A stretch of DNA of 64,000 nt from Bradyrhizobium sp. SZCCT0231 (GTDB lineage Bacteria > Pseudomonadota > Alphaproteobacteria > Rhizobiales > Xanthobacteraceae). The notes beneath the pieces were generated by a model. It was not told the origin of the DNA. It saw only the letters and a program-made list of their open reading frames with translations, and made no database searches. How positions within the stretch are numbered: the stretch's first letter is position 1; every line of letters begins with the position of its first letter. Position numbers and translations under genes: made by a program. Of this stretch, positions 41,733 through 51,360 are shown piece by piece. The stretch spans positions 186,001 to 250,000 of the forward strand of contig NZ_JAFCKP010000003.1 in the NCBI RefSeq assembly GCF_018130245.1, given 5' to 3'.

Positions 41733-43628
41733 ATGTCCCGCATGACGCAGATGTCACGCCGCCATGTGCTGGCCTTGGGTGTCGGCGGCGCCCTCGGGGC
41801 GTCCCTCGGTTCGCCGCTGCTGCGCAGCGCGCGAGCGTCGGAAGCGGGGACCGACGCGCACGGCATCTCTGCGTTCGGCGATCTCAAATATCCCGCCGAT
41901 TTCCACCATTTCGACTACGTCAATCCGTCTGCGCCGAAGGGCGGCACGTTCTCGCTCATCCCATCGACGAGGTCGTATAACCAGTCCTACCAGACCTTCA
42001 ACTCGCTCAACGCCTACATCCTCAAGGGCGATGGCGCGCAAGGCATGGACATGACGTTTTCGCCGCTGATGGTGCGCGGCAGCGACGAGCCGGACGCGAT
42101 GTACGGACTTGCCGCAAAATCCGTGCAGATATCGCCGGACAGGCTGGTCTATCGCTTCACGATGCGGCCGGAGGCGAAATTCCACGACGGCACCAGGCTC
42201 ACCGCCCACGACGCGGCGTTTTCGCTGACAACGCTGAAGGCCAAGGGCCACCCGCTGATCATCGTGCAGATGCGTGACTTCGTGAACGCGGAAGCCATCG
42301 ACGACGCGACGCTCGTCGTCACCTTCGCCAAGGGACGCGCCCGCGACGTGCCGCTCTATGTTGCCGGACTGCCGATCTTCTCGAAGGCCTATTATGCGTC
42401 CCGGCCGTTCGATGAATCGACGCTGGATATTCCGCTCGGCTCCGGTCCGTACAAGGTCGGCAGGTTCGAGGTCAATCGCTACATCGAATTCGAGCGGGTC
42501 AAGGACTGGTGGGCCGCCGATCTGCCGGTTTGCCGCGGCAGCTACAATTTCGATGTCGTGCGCTACGAGTTCTATCGCGACCGCGACGTCGCCTTCGAAG
42601 GTTTCACCGGCAAGAGCTATCTCTATCGGGAAGAATTCACCTCACGCATCTGGGCAACGCGCTATGACTTTCCGGCCGTGAAGGATGGCCGGGTCAAGAT
42701 GGAGGTCGTGCCCGATGACACGCCCTCCGGAGCGCAAGGCTGGTTCATCAACACGCGACGCGACAAATTTAGGGATCCGCGCGTGCGCGAGGCCCTGATC
42801 AACGCTTTCGATTTTGAATGGACCAACAAGACCATCATGTACGGCGCCTATGCCCGTACGGTGTCGCCATTCCAGAACTCGGACCTCATGGCAGGCAATA
42901 CGCCGCCTTCGCCGGAAGAGCTGAAATTGCTGGAGCCGTTTCGCGGCCAGGTTCCGGACGACGTTTTCACCGCACCGTTCACGCCTCCGGTCACGGACGG
43001 CTCCGGGCAGGACCGCAGCCTCTTGCGCAAGGCGCAGCAACTGCTGAGCGAGGCGGGTGTGCCGATCAAGGACGGCAAGCGGATGCTGCCGAATGGCGAG
43101 GTGTTCAAGATCGAGTTCCTGTTGGATGAGCCTTCCTTCCAGCCGCATCATGCGCCCTACATCAAGAATCTCGCGACGCTTGGTATCGAAGCGAACGTGC
43201 GCCTCGTCGATGCGGTGCAATACAGGGCGCGTCAGGATGACTTCGATTTCGACATGACGATCCAGCGCTTCAGCATGTCCGCGACGCCGGGCGACGCCAT
43301 GCGCTCGTTCTTCTCCTCGCAGGTCGCGAACACCAAGGGCTCGTACAATCTCGCGGGCATCGCCAGCCCGGCCATCGACGCCATGATCGAAAAAATCATG
43401 GCGGCTGACAGCCGCGAAGAGCTGACCGTCGCCTGCCGCGCTTTTGATCGCCTGTTCCGCGCCGGCCGCTACTGGGTGCCGCAATGGTACAACAAGACGC
43501 ACCGGCTGGCCTATTGGGACCAGTTCGGCCATCCGCAGAAGCTGCCGCGTTATGCCAACGGCGTCGGCGCGCCCGACATCTGGTGGCATGAACCCGCCAA
43601 GGCGGCCAAGCTCGAGCAGGCAAAATAG
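41733..43628 (+). CDS. yejA: YejA-type oligopeptide-binding protein 2 (Tat signal)
   Basis: A 631-residue paralog of the preceding gene, five bases after its stop. It starts with MSRMTQMSRRHVLALGVGGA, also a Tat-type signal, and shares YPADFHHFDYVNPSAPKGG and the SGPYKVGRFEVNRYIEFERVKDWW block. Sequence differs clearly over most of its length, so this is an old duplication with likely distinct ligands. AAGGA lies just before the ATG at 41733; a longer ORF that runs through yejA1 is rejected. Confidence 0.9.
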   Translation: MSRMTQMSRRHVLALGVGGALGASLGSPLLRSARASEAGTDAHGISAFGDLKYPADFHHFDYVNPSAPKGGTFSLIPSTRSYNQSYQTFNSLNAYILKGDGAQGMDMTFSPLMVRGSDEPDAMYGLAAKSVQISPDRLVYRFTMRPEAKFHDGTRLTAHDAAFSLTTLKAKGHPLIIVQMRDFVNAEAIDDATLVVTFAKGRARDVPLYVAGLPIFSKAYYASRPFDESTLDIPLGSGPYKVGRFEVNRYIEFERVKDWWAADLPVCRGSYNFDVVRYEFYRDRDVAFEGFTGKSYLYREEFTSRIWATRYDFPAVKDGRVKMEVVPDDTPSGAQGWFINTRRDKFRDPRVREALINAFDFEWTNKTIMYGAYARTVSPFQNSDLMAGNTPPSPEELKLLEPFRGQVPDDVFTAPFTPPVTDGSGQDRSLLRKAQQLLSEAGVPIKDGKRMLPNGEVFKIEFLLDEPSFQPHHAPYIKNLATLGIEANVRLVDAVQYRARQDDFDFDMTIQRFSMSATPGDAMRSFFSSQVANTKGSYNLAGIASPAIDAMIEKIMAADSREELTVACRAFDRLFRAGRYWVPQWYNKTHRLAYWDQFGHPQKLPRYANGVGAPDIWWHEPAKAAKLEQAK

Positions 43629-43630
43629 CC

Positions 43631-44740
43631 ATGAGCGCCTATATCGCCCGCCGCATCCTCCTGATGATCCCGACGCTGCTCGGGATCCTCTTCGTGTCCT
43701 TCATCGTCGTGCAGTTCGCGCCGGGCGGCCCGGTCGAGCGTGTGATCGCGCAGCTCTCGGGCGCCGACACCGGCGGTACCTCGCGCATCTCTGGCGGCAG
43801 CGATTTTGCGCAGCGCGCTCCCGGGCAGGTCGGTGCCGGCGCCGATGCCATCAACTCCAAATACCGCGGCGCGCAGGGGCTCGACCCCGATTTCATCAAG
43901 AAGCTGGAGGTGCAGTTCGGATTCGACAAGCCGGCACCGGAACGCTTCGCGCTGATGGTTTGGAATTTCGCCCGTTTCGATTTCGGCAAGAGCTATTTTC
44001 GCGACGTCAGCGTGATCCAGCTGATCAAGGAGAAGCTGCCGGTCTCGATCTCGCTGGGGATCTGGCTGACACTGATCACCTATCTGATCTCGATCCCGCT
44101 CGGCATCCGCAAGGCGATGAAGGACGGTACGCGCCTCGACACCTGGACATCGACCGTCCTCGTGCTCGGCTATGCCATTCCCGGATTCCTGTTCGCCATT
44201 CTTCTGATCATCCTGTTCGCCGGCGGCTCCTTCTTCAACTGGTTTCCGCTGCGCGGGTTGACGTCAGACGGGTGGTCGGAGTTTCCCTGGTATTGGAAGA
44301 TCATCGACTATTTCTGGCATCTGACGCTGCCGCTGATCGCCATGGGCCTCGGCGCGTTCACCACCATGACGTTCCTGACCAAGAACTCGTTCCTTGACGA
44401 GATCCGCAAGCAATACGTCATGACCGCGCGCGCCAAGGGGTGCAGCGAGAACCGGGTGCTGTACGGCCATGTCTTCCGCAATGCGATGTTGATCGTGATC
44501 GCCGGCTTCCCCGGGACCTTCATCCACGCCTTCTTTTCAGGCTCGCTTCTGATCGAGACCATCTTCTCGCTGGACGGGCTGGGGCTGCTCAGCTTCGAGA
44601 GCGTGCTCAACCGCGACTATCCCGTGGTGTTCGGCACGCTTTACATCTTTTCGCTGGTCGGTCTCGTGATCAACCTGATCTCCGACCTGACCTATATGTG
44701 GATCGACCCCCGGATCGATTTCGAGGCGCGGGAGGTCTGA
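43631..44740 (+). CDS. yejB: Oligopeptide ABC importer permease YejB
   Basis: A 369-residue inner membrane permease of the YejB/DppB family. The N-terminal RRILLMIPTLLGILFVSFIVVQF helix and the ATPase-contact loop YVMTARAKGCSENRVLYGHV are diagnostic. A long periplasmic loop (about 35-100) follows the first helix as usual for YejB. Its stop overlaps the yejE start (ATGA). Confidence 0.94.
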   Translation: MSAYIARRILLMIPTLLGILFVSFIVVQFAPGGPVERVIAQLSGADTGGTSRISGGSDFAQRAPGQVGAGADAINSKYRGAQGLDPDFIKKLEVQFGFDKPAPERFALMVWNFARFDFGKSYFRDVSVIQLIKEKLPVSISLGIWLTLITYLISIPLGIRKAMKDGTRLDTWTSTVLVLGYAIPGFLFAILLIILFAGGSFFNWFPLRGLTSDGWSEFPWYWKIIDYFWHLTLPLIAMGLGAFTTMTFLTKNSFLDEIRKQYVMTARAKGCSENRVLYGHVFRNAMLIVIAGFPGTFIHAFFSGSLLIETIFSLDGLGLLSFESVLNRDYPVVFGTLYIFSLVGLVINLISDLTYMWIDPRIDFEAREV

Positions 44741-45921
44741 TGACGCTGGCCGCCCCAACGACGCCGATCGAAACCACGGCGAAATCGCCGCTCGGCGATT
44801 CGGTGCCGATCACGCGCAAGCCGTTCGTGCCTTCGCCGCTCAACAGGCGCCGGTGGCAGAACTTCAAGGCCAACCGCCGTGGCTACTGGTCGTTCTGGCT
44901 CTTCATCGGCCTGTTCGTGGTGTCGCTGTTCGCCGAGCTGATTGCCAACGATCGGCCCTTCCTGATCAAGTTCGACGGCCGGCTCTATTGGCCCGCCTTC
45001 GTGACCTATTCGGAAACGACCTTCGGCGGCGATTTCGAGACGGCGGCCGACTATCGCGATCCGTACTTGCAGAAGCTCATCAAGGACAAGAACGGCACAA
45101 TCGTCTGGCCCCTGATCCGCTATTCCTACGATACTCACAATCTCGATTTGCCGACGCCGGCGCCGTCGCCGCCGACCTGGATGTTGACGGAGAAGCAGTG
45201 TCAGCCGGTGGTGGAGAAGAAGGGACTGAAGAGCTGCCGCGACCTCGAATATAACTGGCTCGGTACCGACGATCAGGGCCGCGACGTGGTGGCGCGATTG
45301 ATCTACGGCTTCCGCATCTCGGTGCTGTTCGGACTTTGTCTCACGATCGTCTCGTCCGTCATCGGCATCGCGGCGGGGGCGGTGCAGGGCTATTTCGGCG
45401 GCCGGGTCGACCTCATCTTCCAGCGTTTCATCGAGATCTGGACGGCGATTCCCTCGCTCTACCTTCTCCTGATCCTGTCCTCGGTCCTCGTGCCCGGCTT
45501 CTTCGTGCTGCTCGGCATCTTGCTGCTGTTCTCCTGGGTCTCTCTGGTCGGTCTGGTGCGGGCCGAGTTCCTGCGTGGGCGCAACTTCGAATACATCCAG
45601 GCGGCGCGGGCGCTCGGCGTCTCCAACCCGGTCATCATGTTCCGCCACCTGCTGCCGAACGCGATGGTTGCGACCATGACGTTCCTGCCCTTCATCGTGT
45701 CGAGTTCGGTGATGACATTGACGGCGCTCGATTTCCTGGGCTTCGGCCTGCCGCCGGGATCGCCTTCGCTGGGCGAATTGCTGTCGCAGGCCAAGTCCAA
45801 TGTGCAGGCACCCTGGCTCGGTTTCTCCGGCTTCTTCTCGGTCGCGATCATGCTGTCGCTGTTGATCTTCATCGGCGAAGCCGTGCGCGATGCCTTCGAT
45901 CCGCGCAAGACGTTCAGGTAA
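44740..45921 (+). CDS. yejE: Oligopeptide ABC importer permease YejE
   Basis: A 393-residue permease of the YejE/DppC family with the N-terminal extension RRRWQNFKANRRGYWSFWLF, a large periplasmic loop (about 70-175), and the contact loop FEYIQAARALGVSNPVIMFRHLLPN. YNWLGTDDQGRDVVARLIYG is the family start of the core domain. The ATG at 44740 overlaps the yejB stop; the longer ORF upstream is read-through. Confidence 0.94.
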   Translation: MTLAAPTTPIETTAKSPLGDSVPITRKPFVPSPLNRRRWQNFKANRRGYWSFWLFIGLFVVSLFAELIANDRPFLIKFDGRLYWPAFVTYSETTFGGDFETAADYRDPYLQKLIKDKNGTIVWPLIRYSYDTHNLDLPTPAPSPPTWMLTEKQCQPVVEKKGLKSCRDLEYNWLGTDDQGRDVVARLIYGFRISVLFGLCLTIVSSVIGIAAGAVQGYFGGRVDLIFQRFIEIWTAIPSLYLLLILSSVLVPGFFVLLGILLLFSWVSLVGLVRAEFLRGRNFEYIQAARALGVSNPVIMFRHLLPNAMVATMTFLPFIVSSSVMTLTALDFLGFGLPPGSPSLGELLSQAKSNVQAPWLGFSGFFSVAIMLSLLIFIGEAVRDAFDPRKTFR

Positions 45922-45925
45922 GGCT

Positions 45926-47563
45926 ATGGACGCGATCAACCAGCCCCTGCTCAGCGTGCGCGACCTTTCGGTGGCCTTCCACCAGGGCGGCGCCACCACG
46001 CTCGCGGTCGACAAGGTCTCGTTCCAGATCAAGCGCGGCGAATGCGTGGCGCTGGTCGGCGAATCCGGTTCCGGCAAGTCGGTCAGCGCGCTCTCGATCC
46101 TGAAGCTGTTGCCCTATCCGAACGCGTCGCATCCCTCGGGCAGCATCCGCTTCAAGGGACAGGAGCTGATCGACCGGTCCGAGCAGAAGATGCGCGAGAT
46201 TCGCGGCAGCGACATCTCCATCATCTTCCAGGAGCCGATGACCTCGCTCAATCCGCTGCACACGATCGAGGCGCAGATCGGCGAGATCATCCAGCTGCAC
46301 AATCCCACCAGCAATGCCGAGGCGCGCAGGCGGACGCTGGAATTGCTGACGCAGGTCGGCATTCCCGAGCCCGAGACGCGGCTGAAGAGCTATCCGCACC
46401 AGCTCTCCGGCGGCCAGCGTCAGCGCGTGATGATCGCGATGGCGCTCGCCAACGAGCCGGACCTTCTGATCGCGGACGAGCCGACGACGGCGCTCGACGT
46501 CACCGTGCAAGCGCAGATCCTGGCGCTGCTTGCCGAGATCCGTTCGCGGCTCGGCATGAGCCTGCTGTTCATCACCCACGATCTCGGCATCGTTCGCCGC
46601 ATCGCCGACACCGTCTGCGTCATGAAGGGTGGCGTGGTCGTCGAGCAGGGACCGGTCGAGCAGGTCTTCAAGACCCCGAAGCATCCCTATACGCGCGACC
46701 TGCTCGCGGCGGAGCCGAAGCCCGATCCGGCGCCGCCGCAGCCGGATGCGCCGGTGGTGATGTCGGCCAATGATCTCAAAGTCTGGTTTCCGATCAAGCG
46801 CGGCCTGATGCGCAAGACGGTCGGCCACATCAAGGCGGTCGATGGCGTCAGCGTCGCCGTGCGCAAGGGCGAGACGCTCGGGGTCGTCGGCGAATCCGGC
46901 TCGGGCAAGACCACGCTGGGTCTCGCCCTGCTGCGGCTGATCTCCTCGGACGGGCGCATCGTGTTCCTGGGCAAGGACATCCAGGGCCTGCGTTTCAAGG
47001 AGATGCGGCCGTTCCGGCGCGACATGCAGATCGTGTTCCAGGACCCGTTCGGCTCGCTCAGCCCCCGCATGTCGGTGGCCGACATCATCGCCGAAGGCCT
47101 GTCCGTGCATCAGCCGAAGCTGTCGCGCGAAGAGCGCGAGGGGCGCGTCGTCAAGGCGCTGGAGGATGTCGGGCTCAATCCGGATACGCGCTTCCGCTAT
47201 CCGCATGAATTCTCCGGTGGCCAGCGCCAGCGCATCAGCATCGCGCGCGCAGTGGTGCTGGAGCCGGATTTCGTCGTGCTGGACGAGCCGACCAGCGCGC
47301 TCGACATGCTGTTCCAGGCGCAGATGGTCGATCTGTTGCGCGAGCTCCAGCGCAAACGCGACCTCACCTACATGTTCATCTCGCACGATCTGCGCGTCGT
47401 CGCCTCGCTCGCCAGCCACCTCATCGTGATGCGCGGCGGCAAGGTGGTCGAGGAGGGCCAGGCCGCCGAGCTGTTTAGGAATCCGAAGACTGACTACACG
47501 CGCGCACTGTTCGCCGCGGCGTTCCGGCTGGAGACGGCGGGCAACGGGGCGGTGGCGACGTAA
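45926..47563 (+). CDS. yejF: Oligopeptide ABC importer ATPase YejF (two ATPase domains)
   Basis: A 545-residue protein with two full ABC ATPase domains in one chain. Domain 1 has Walker [11 protein letters not shown], signature [15 protein letters not shown] and [10 protein letters not shown]; domain 2 has [25 protein letters not shown] and [10 protein letters not shown]. It drives transport through YejBE. The ATG at 45926 follows GTAAGG. It is the last gene of the operon and is followed by an inverted repeat in the convergent gap. Confidence 0.94.
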   Translation: MDAINQPLLSVRDLSVAFHQGGATTLAVDKVSFQIKRGECVALVGESGSGKSVSALSILKLLPYPNASHPSGSIRFKGQELIDRSEQKMREIRGSDISIIFQEPMTSLNPLHTIEAQIGEIIQLHNPTSNAEARRRTLELLTQVGIPEPETRLKSYPHQLSGGQRQRVMIAMALANEPDLLIADEPTTALDVTVQAQILALLAEIRSRLGMSLLFITHDLGIVRRIADTVCVMKGGVVVEQGPVEQVFKTPKHPYTRDLLAAEPKPDPAPPQPDAPVVMSANDLKVWFPIKRGLMRKTVGHIKAVDGVSVAVRKGETLGVVGESGSGKTTLGLALLRLISSDGRIVFLGKDIQGLRFKEMRPFRRDMQIVFQDPFGSLSPRMSVADIIAEGLSVHQPKLSREEREGRVVKALEDVGLNPDTRFRYPHEFSGGQRQRISIARAVVLEPDFVVLDEPTSALDMLFQAQMVDLLRELQRKRDLTYMFISHDLRVVASLASHLIVMRGGKVVEEGQAAELFRNPKTDYTRALFAAAFRLETAGNGAVAT

Positions 47564-47569
47564 TCTTCA

Positions 47570-47655
47570 GTAGGATGGGTAGAGCGCAGCGAAACCCATC
47601 ATTCTAACGACGCGGCCGCGCAGCGATGGGTTTCGCGGCGCTCTACCCATCCTAC
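47570..47655. repeat. Inverted repeat between convergent yejF and NlpC/P60 genes
   Basis: Arms GTAGGATGGGTAGAGCGC and GCGCTCTACCCATCCTAC, with GCGAAACCCATC/GATGGGTTTCGC inside, give a stem of about 35 pairs. It lies in the 101-base convergent gap, so it is likely a bidirectional transcription stop. Confidence 0.85.
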
Positions 47656-47664
47656 GAGGTCTCG

Positions 47665-48507
47665 CTACAGCCGCTTGATCGCGACGACCTCGCTGCCGGC
47701 CTGCCTGATCCGCGCAATCGCCGGTTCGATCGGCTCGATGACGGTCGCCATGTGATACGCGTTGGCATGAACCATGGTGTCGCCGTCGCGGACGATGGCG
47801 ACGTGGCCCTTCCAGAAGATCAGATCGCCGCGCAGCAAGCTGCTCCGCTCATGCGGCTCCAGCGCGCGGCCGAGCCCCGCCAGCTGCATGTCGCTGTCGC
47901 GCGGGCAGCCGATCCCGGCTGATGTCAGCGACACCTGTACCAGGCCCGAGCAATCGATGCCAAAGCTGCTCTTGCCGCCCCAGAGATAGGGGGTTCCGAC
48001 AAAGCGCTCGGCCACCGCGACGAAGTCCGGCTCGCGATGATCGAGCGGCGCGAGATGCGTCCTTGGCAAGAACGTTCCTTCGCGCGTCACCGCGAAGATC
48101 CCATCCTCGCGCACGATCGTGAGTCTTGATCCCAGCACCAGCGTGTCGGCCGGCGGCAGCTTGATCGACGGGCCGGGAAACGCAAACGTCCGAAGTACGC
48201 TGACCAAGTGTGTCGGCGTGGCCGTCGGCCTCAGGAGCGCCGCGTCGGGCAGCCAGCCGACATAGCCATCGCCTGCAAGCTGGCCCCAGGCCCAGCCTTC
48301 TCCGTTGCGGTCGTAGACCGTGACGCGCTCGCCGCGCAGCGCCTCCGTCATCAGCATGGCGTTCGAGGATGGCTGCTCGCGCATCGGGGCAATCGCGTCG
48401 ATCGCCTCGAATTCCTCTCCGGTGACGAAGCGCTCCGCCTCGACCTGGCCTTCGAGATATTTCGCGGCGATGTCGCCCCGCGACGGCGTCAGCCGCGGGT
48501 CATGCAT
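47665..48507 (-). CDS. NlpC/P60-family peptidase (cell-wall endopeptidase type)
   Basis: A 280-residue protein with an N-terminal SH3b-like region (about 40-150, including VYDRNGEGWAWGQLAGDGYVG) and a C-terminal NlpC/P60 domain. The catalytic cysteine lies in FGIDCSGLVQ and the histidine in WKGHVAIVRDG, so the active site appears complete. No signal peptide is visible, so it may be cytoplasmic and act on murein peptides, as dipeptidyl-peptidase VI-like members do. Its start overlaps the aminopeptidase stop by eight bases. Confidence 0.88.
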   Translation of the reverse strand: MHDPRLTPSRGDIAAKYLEGQVEAERFVTGEEFEAIDAIAPMREQPSSNAMLMTEALRGERVTVYDRNGEGWAWGQLAGDGYVGWLPDAALLRPTATPTHLVSVLRTFAFPGPSIKLPPADTLVLGSRLTIVREDGIFAVTREGTFLPRTHLAPLDHREPDFVAVAERFVGTPYLWGGKSSFGIDCSGLVQVSLTSAGIGCPRDSDMQLAGLGRALEPHERSSLLRGDLIFWKGHVAIVRDGDTMVHANAYHMATVIEPIEPAIARIRQAGSEVVAIKRL

Positions 48508-49873
48508 AGCGTTCGCTCAAGAGTGCGTAGATGGCGCGCGCGGCCTGGCACTCGCCGCCTTCGGGCCGTGCCGGTTTCGCCGACGGCGTCCAGCCGTAGA
48601 TGTCGACATGCAGCCAGCTCGCGGCGTGCTCGACGAAGCGTTGCAGGAACAACGCGCAGGTGATCGAGCCGGCAAAGCCGCCCGACGGCGCATTGGTGAT
48701 GGTCGCCGTCTTGGAGTCCAGCCAGGAATCGTAAGGCGGCCATAGCGGCATGCGCCACAACGGATCGTTTTCCTTCACCGCGCAGCGCGCGACCTCAGTG
48801 GCCAGCGTCTCATCATTGGTGTAAAAGGGCGGCAGATCCGGGCCCAGCGCGACGCGCGCCGCGCCGGTCAGCGTGCCGAGGTCGATCAGCAGATCGGGCT
48901 TCTCCTCGTCGGCCAGCGCCAGCGCGTCGGCGAGCACGAGCCGGCCTTCCGCGTCGGTGTTGCCGATCTCGACCGTGATGCCCTTGCGCGAGGTAAAGAT
49001 GTCGAGCGGGCGGAAGGCATTGCCCGCGACGGCGTTCTCCACCGCCGGAATCAGCACGCGCAGCCGCACCTTCAGCTTTGCATCCATCACCATGCGCGCA
49101 AGCGCCAGCACGTTGGCGGCGCCGCCCATGTCCTTCTTCATGATCAGCATGCCGCTCGACGGCTTCAGGTCGAGCCCGCCGGTGTCGAAACAAACGCCCT
49201 TGCCCACCAAGGTCACCTTGGGATGCTCAGGATCGCCCCAGCCGATGTCGATCAGCCGCGGCGTGCGGCTGGAGGCCATGCCGACGGCGTGGATCAGCGG
49301 GAAGTTCGCCTTCAGATCCTCGCCGACGGTGCAGGCGAAGCTTGCGCCGAACTCGGCAGCGAGCGCTTGCGCGGCTGCGGCGAGCTCCGACGGGCCCATG
49401 TCGTTGGACGGCGTGTTGATGAGGTCGCGCGCCAGCATGGCGGCATCGGCGATCCGCTCGATCTCGGCCGCGTCGACACCGTCAGGCGGCACCAGCCGGA
49501 CTTCCGGGCGATCGGCCTTGCGGTAGCGGGCGAAGCGGTAGCACCCCAGTGCGAAGGCGAGCGCCGCCAGCCGCGGATCGTGCGGCGCGTTGGCAAAGCG
49601 ATAGGTTCCCGGCGGCAACAGGCCGGGCAGGGCCCCTGGTCGGAACAGGTCGCGCGATCTTGCACGCTCATCCTCGAGACCGAACAGCACCTGAGCAATC
49701 GTCCCGTCCGGCGCGGGAAGTGCCAGATAGCCGCCCGGCTTGGCGGCAAAGGCGCTTGCGGCGGCGAACTGGCGCTGCGCCGGGGGCAGCGTCTCGGCAA
49801 TCTGATCCCAGCTCGACTTGGTGACGAAAGTGATCGGGATGGCGGTGGGCGACGTCTCGAAGACAGAGGGCAT
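48500..49873 (-). CDS. M17-family leucyl aminopeptidase
   Basis: A 457-residue cytosolic aminopeptidase. The C-terminal catalytic domain has the metal-binding VGKGVCFDTGGLDLKPSSGM and the NTDAEGRLVLADALA motif with its catalytic arginine; the second lysine lies in MLIMKKDMGGAA. The N-terminal domain is family-typical in length but poorly conserved. It is coupled with the NlpC/P60 gene, so this pair may degrade imported or recycled peptides, possibly those brought in by the Yej importer. The last link is inference. Confidence 0.9.
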   Translation of the reverse strand: MPSVFETSPTAIPITFVTKSSWDQIAETLPPAQRQFAAASAFAAKPGGYLALPAPDGTIAQVLFGLEDERARSRDLFRPGALPGLLPPGTYRFANAPHDPRLAALAFALGCYRFARYRKADRPEVRLVPPDGVDAAEIERIADAAMLARDLINTPSNDMGPSELAAAAQALAAEFGASFACTVGEDLKANFPLIHAVGMASSRTPRLIDIGWGDPEHPKVTLVGKGVCFDTGGLDLKPSSGMLIMKKDMGGAANVLALARMVMDAKLKVRLRVLIPAVENAVAGNAFRPLDIFTSRKGITVEIGNTDAEGRLVLADALALADEEKPDLLIDLGTLTGAARVALGPDLPPFYTNDETLATEVARCAVKENDPLWRMPLWPPYDSWLDSKTATITNAPSGGFAGSITCALFLQRFVEHAASWLHVDIYGWTPSAKPARPEGGECQAARAIYALLSERYA

Positions 49874-50071
49874 TGGCGGGTCCGGATCGTCAGATCAAGC
49901 GGGGTCATGCGAACCGACGAGACTTCGCAGAGTTTCGGCGCCGCTGCAATCGGCATTGCCGTCACCGTTCAGCGAACTGCGCCGCGCCGCAAGGCCATGC
50001 TAGGTTCGGGGGGCGGCCGCCAGATGTGGAGATCGGAGGCGACCGACCAGGAAGCGCCGGGAGGAAATGCG

Positions 50072-50275
50072 ATGGAATTTGTGTGGAGCGTGGTCACATT
50101 CGTCGGCCAGGCCGTCGAGGCGATTTTTGGCTATATCGAACATCACCATTGGATCTTCGCGTTCCTTGCCGGCGGCTACGTCTTCTATCTCCACGATCGC
50201 TCCGTCCACGCGCGGTTCGATGCGCTCGACAAGCGCATCGACGAAATCCGCAGGCGGCTCGCGATCGAATATTGA
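50072..50275 (+). CDS. Small single-span membrane protein, unknown
   Basis: A 67-residue ORF with a good site (GGGAGG, 7 bases upstream of the ATG). It has a hydrophobic N-terminal segment (MEFVWSVVTFVGQAVEAIFG), a HHH cluster at 25-27, a second hydrophobic stretch (WIFAFLAGGYVFYL) and a charged C-terminal helix (FDALDKRIDEIRRRLAIE) that could form a coiled coil. I do not recognise a family. It is divergent from the aminopeptidase gene; nothing nearby hints at function. Confidence 0.6.
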   Translation: MEFVWSVVTFVGQAVEAIFGYIEHHHWIFAFLAGGYVFYLHDRSVHARFDALDKRIDEIRRRLAIEY

Positions 50276-50406
50276 CCGGGCGAGAGGACGCCGTCCTCGG
50301 GCGGATCTCGTATCCCGCGCCGAGAGCTACGGGTTGGAAGGGGACGGCCTCACGCCTTTACGAGCGTTGCGATCGTGATGCCGCCGCGAGAGGCCAGAGG
50401 GCGTCG

Positions 50407-50428
50407 TTAACCGGCCGTTAGGGTTAAC
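50407..50428 (+). promoter_or_regulatory. Candidate CtrA-type site upstream of tadD
   Basis: TTAA-N7-TTAG (50407-50421) followed by GTTAAC at 50423-50428, in the 206-base gap before tadD. CtrA sites have the form TTAA-N7-TTAA(C); this is one base off, plus an extra half-site. Confidence 0.45.
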
Positions 50429-50481
50429 ATTCTATTGCTGGCGCGTTCGGCTCGATCAAGCGGCTCCAGAATCAAGGCTTC

Positions 50482-51309
50482 ATGCGTCAACGGATCAGTC
50501 CTGCCCGGCTTCTTGCCTCGACGTCGCTGATCGCAGCGGTGGCCATGGGCCTCGGCGGCTGCACGGCCATGTCGAAACTCTCCGACGTGACGGGCTCGGT
50601 CGGCTCCCGGGCGGAGGCGGCTTCCGCCGACCGCGCGTCCACCGATCCGGCGCGGGCCGTCGACGCCTATGGCCAGCGCTACCGCGCCAATCCCAAGGAT
50701 GCCGACGCCGCACTCGCCTACGGACAGGCCTTGCGCGCCAACGGCCAGCGCGCCCAGGCCGCCGCCGTGCTCGAGCAGGCGACCATCGCCAATCCCGGCA
50801 ACAAGGCGCTGCTCGCCCAGTACGGCCGCGCACTCGCCGACAACGGCAATTTCCAGCAGGCTTACGACGTCCTGTCGAAGGCGCACTCGCCCGACAATCC
50901 GGACTGGCGCCTGCTTTCGGTGCAGGGCACGGCGCTGGACCAGATGGGCCGTCATGAGGAGGCGCGATCCTACTACGCGAGCGCGCTCAAGATCGCACCG
51001 GGTGATCCCGGCGTGCTCTCCAATCTCGGCCTGTCCTACATGCTGTCGAGGGACCTGCCCAAGGCCGAGGAGGCGCTGCGGCAGGCCTATGCGTCGCCGC
51101 GCGCCAGCAGCCGGGTGCGGCAGAATCTCGGCCTGGTCGTCGGTCTCCAGGGCCGCTTCGCGGAAGCGGAGACCATCGTGAAGGCGGACCTGCCGCCGGA
51201 CCAGGCCGCGGCCAATGTCGCCTATCTCAAGGACATGCTGAGCCGCAGCGACGCCCCGCGCGGCGCGCCGAAGCGGACGCCGGTCGCTTCGCTGAGCCAG
51301 CCCGACTGA
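50482..51309 (+). CDS. tadD: TPR lipoprotein TadD of the Tad pilus system
   Basis: A 275-residue protein with a lipoprotein signal (lipobox LGGC near residue 28) and several tetratricopeptide repeats over residues 60-240 (for example ALAYGQALRANGQRAQAAAV, LLAQYGRALADNGNFQQAY, LLSVQGTALDQMGRHEEA). It is a pilotin-like assembly factor for the outer membrane secretin. It converges on the tadC end of the cpa operon and has its own upstream CtrA-like site. Confidence 0.9.
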   Translation: MRQRISPARLLASTSLIAAVAMGLGGCTAMSKLSDVTGSVGSRAEAASADRASTDPARAVDAYGQRYRANPKDADAALAYGQALRANGQRAQAAAVLEQATIANPGNKALLAQYGRALADNGNFQQAYDVLSKAHSPDNPDWRLLSVQGTALDQMGRHEEARSYYASALKIAPGDPGVLSNLGLSYMLSRDLPKAEEALRQAYASPRASSRVRQNLGLVVGLQGRFAEAETIVKADLPPDQAAANVAYLKDMLSRSDAPRGAPKRTPVASLSQPD

Positions 51310-51360
51310 TCAGAGCTGCTCTTCCGGGCGTTGGTGGCGGACCGTGTGGTCCAGCCCGGC

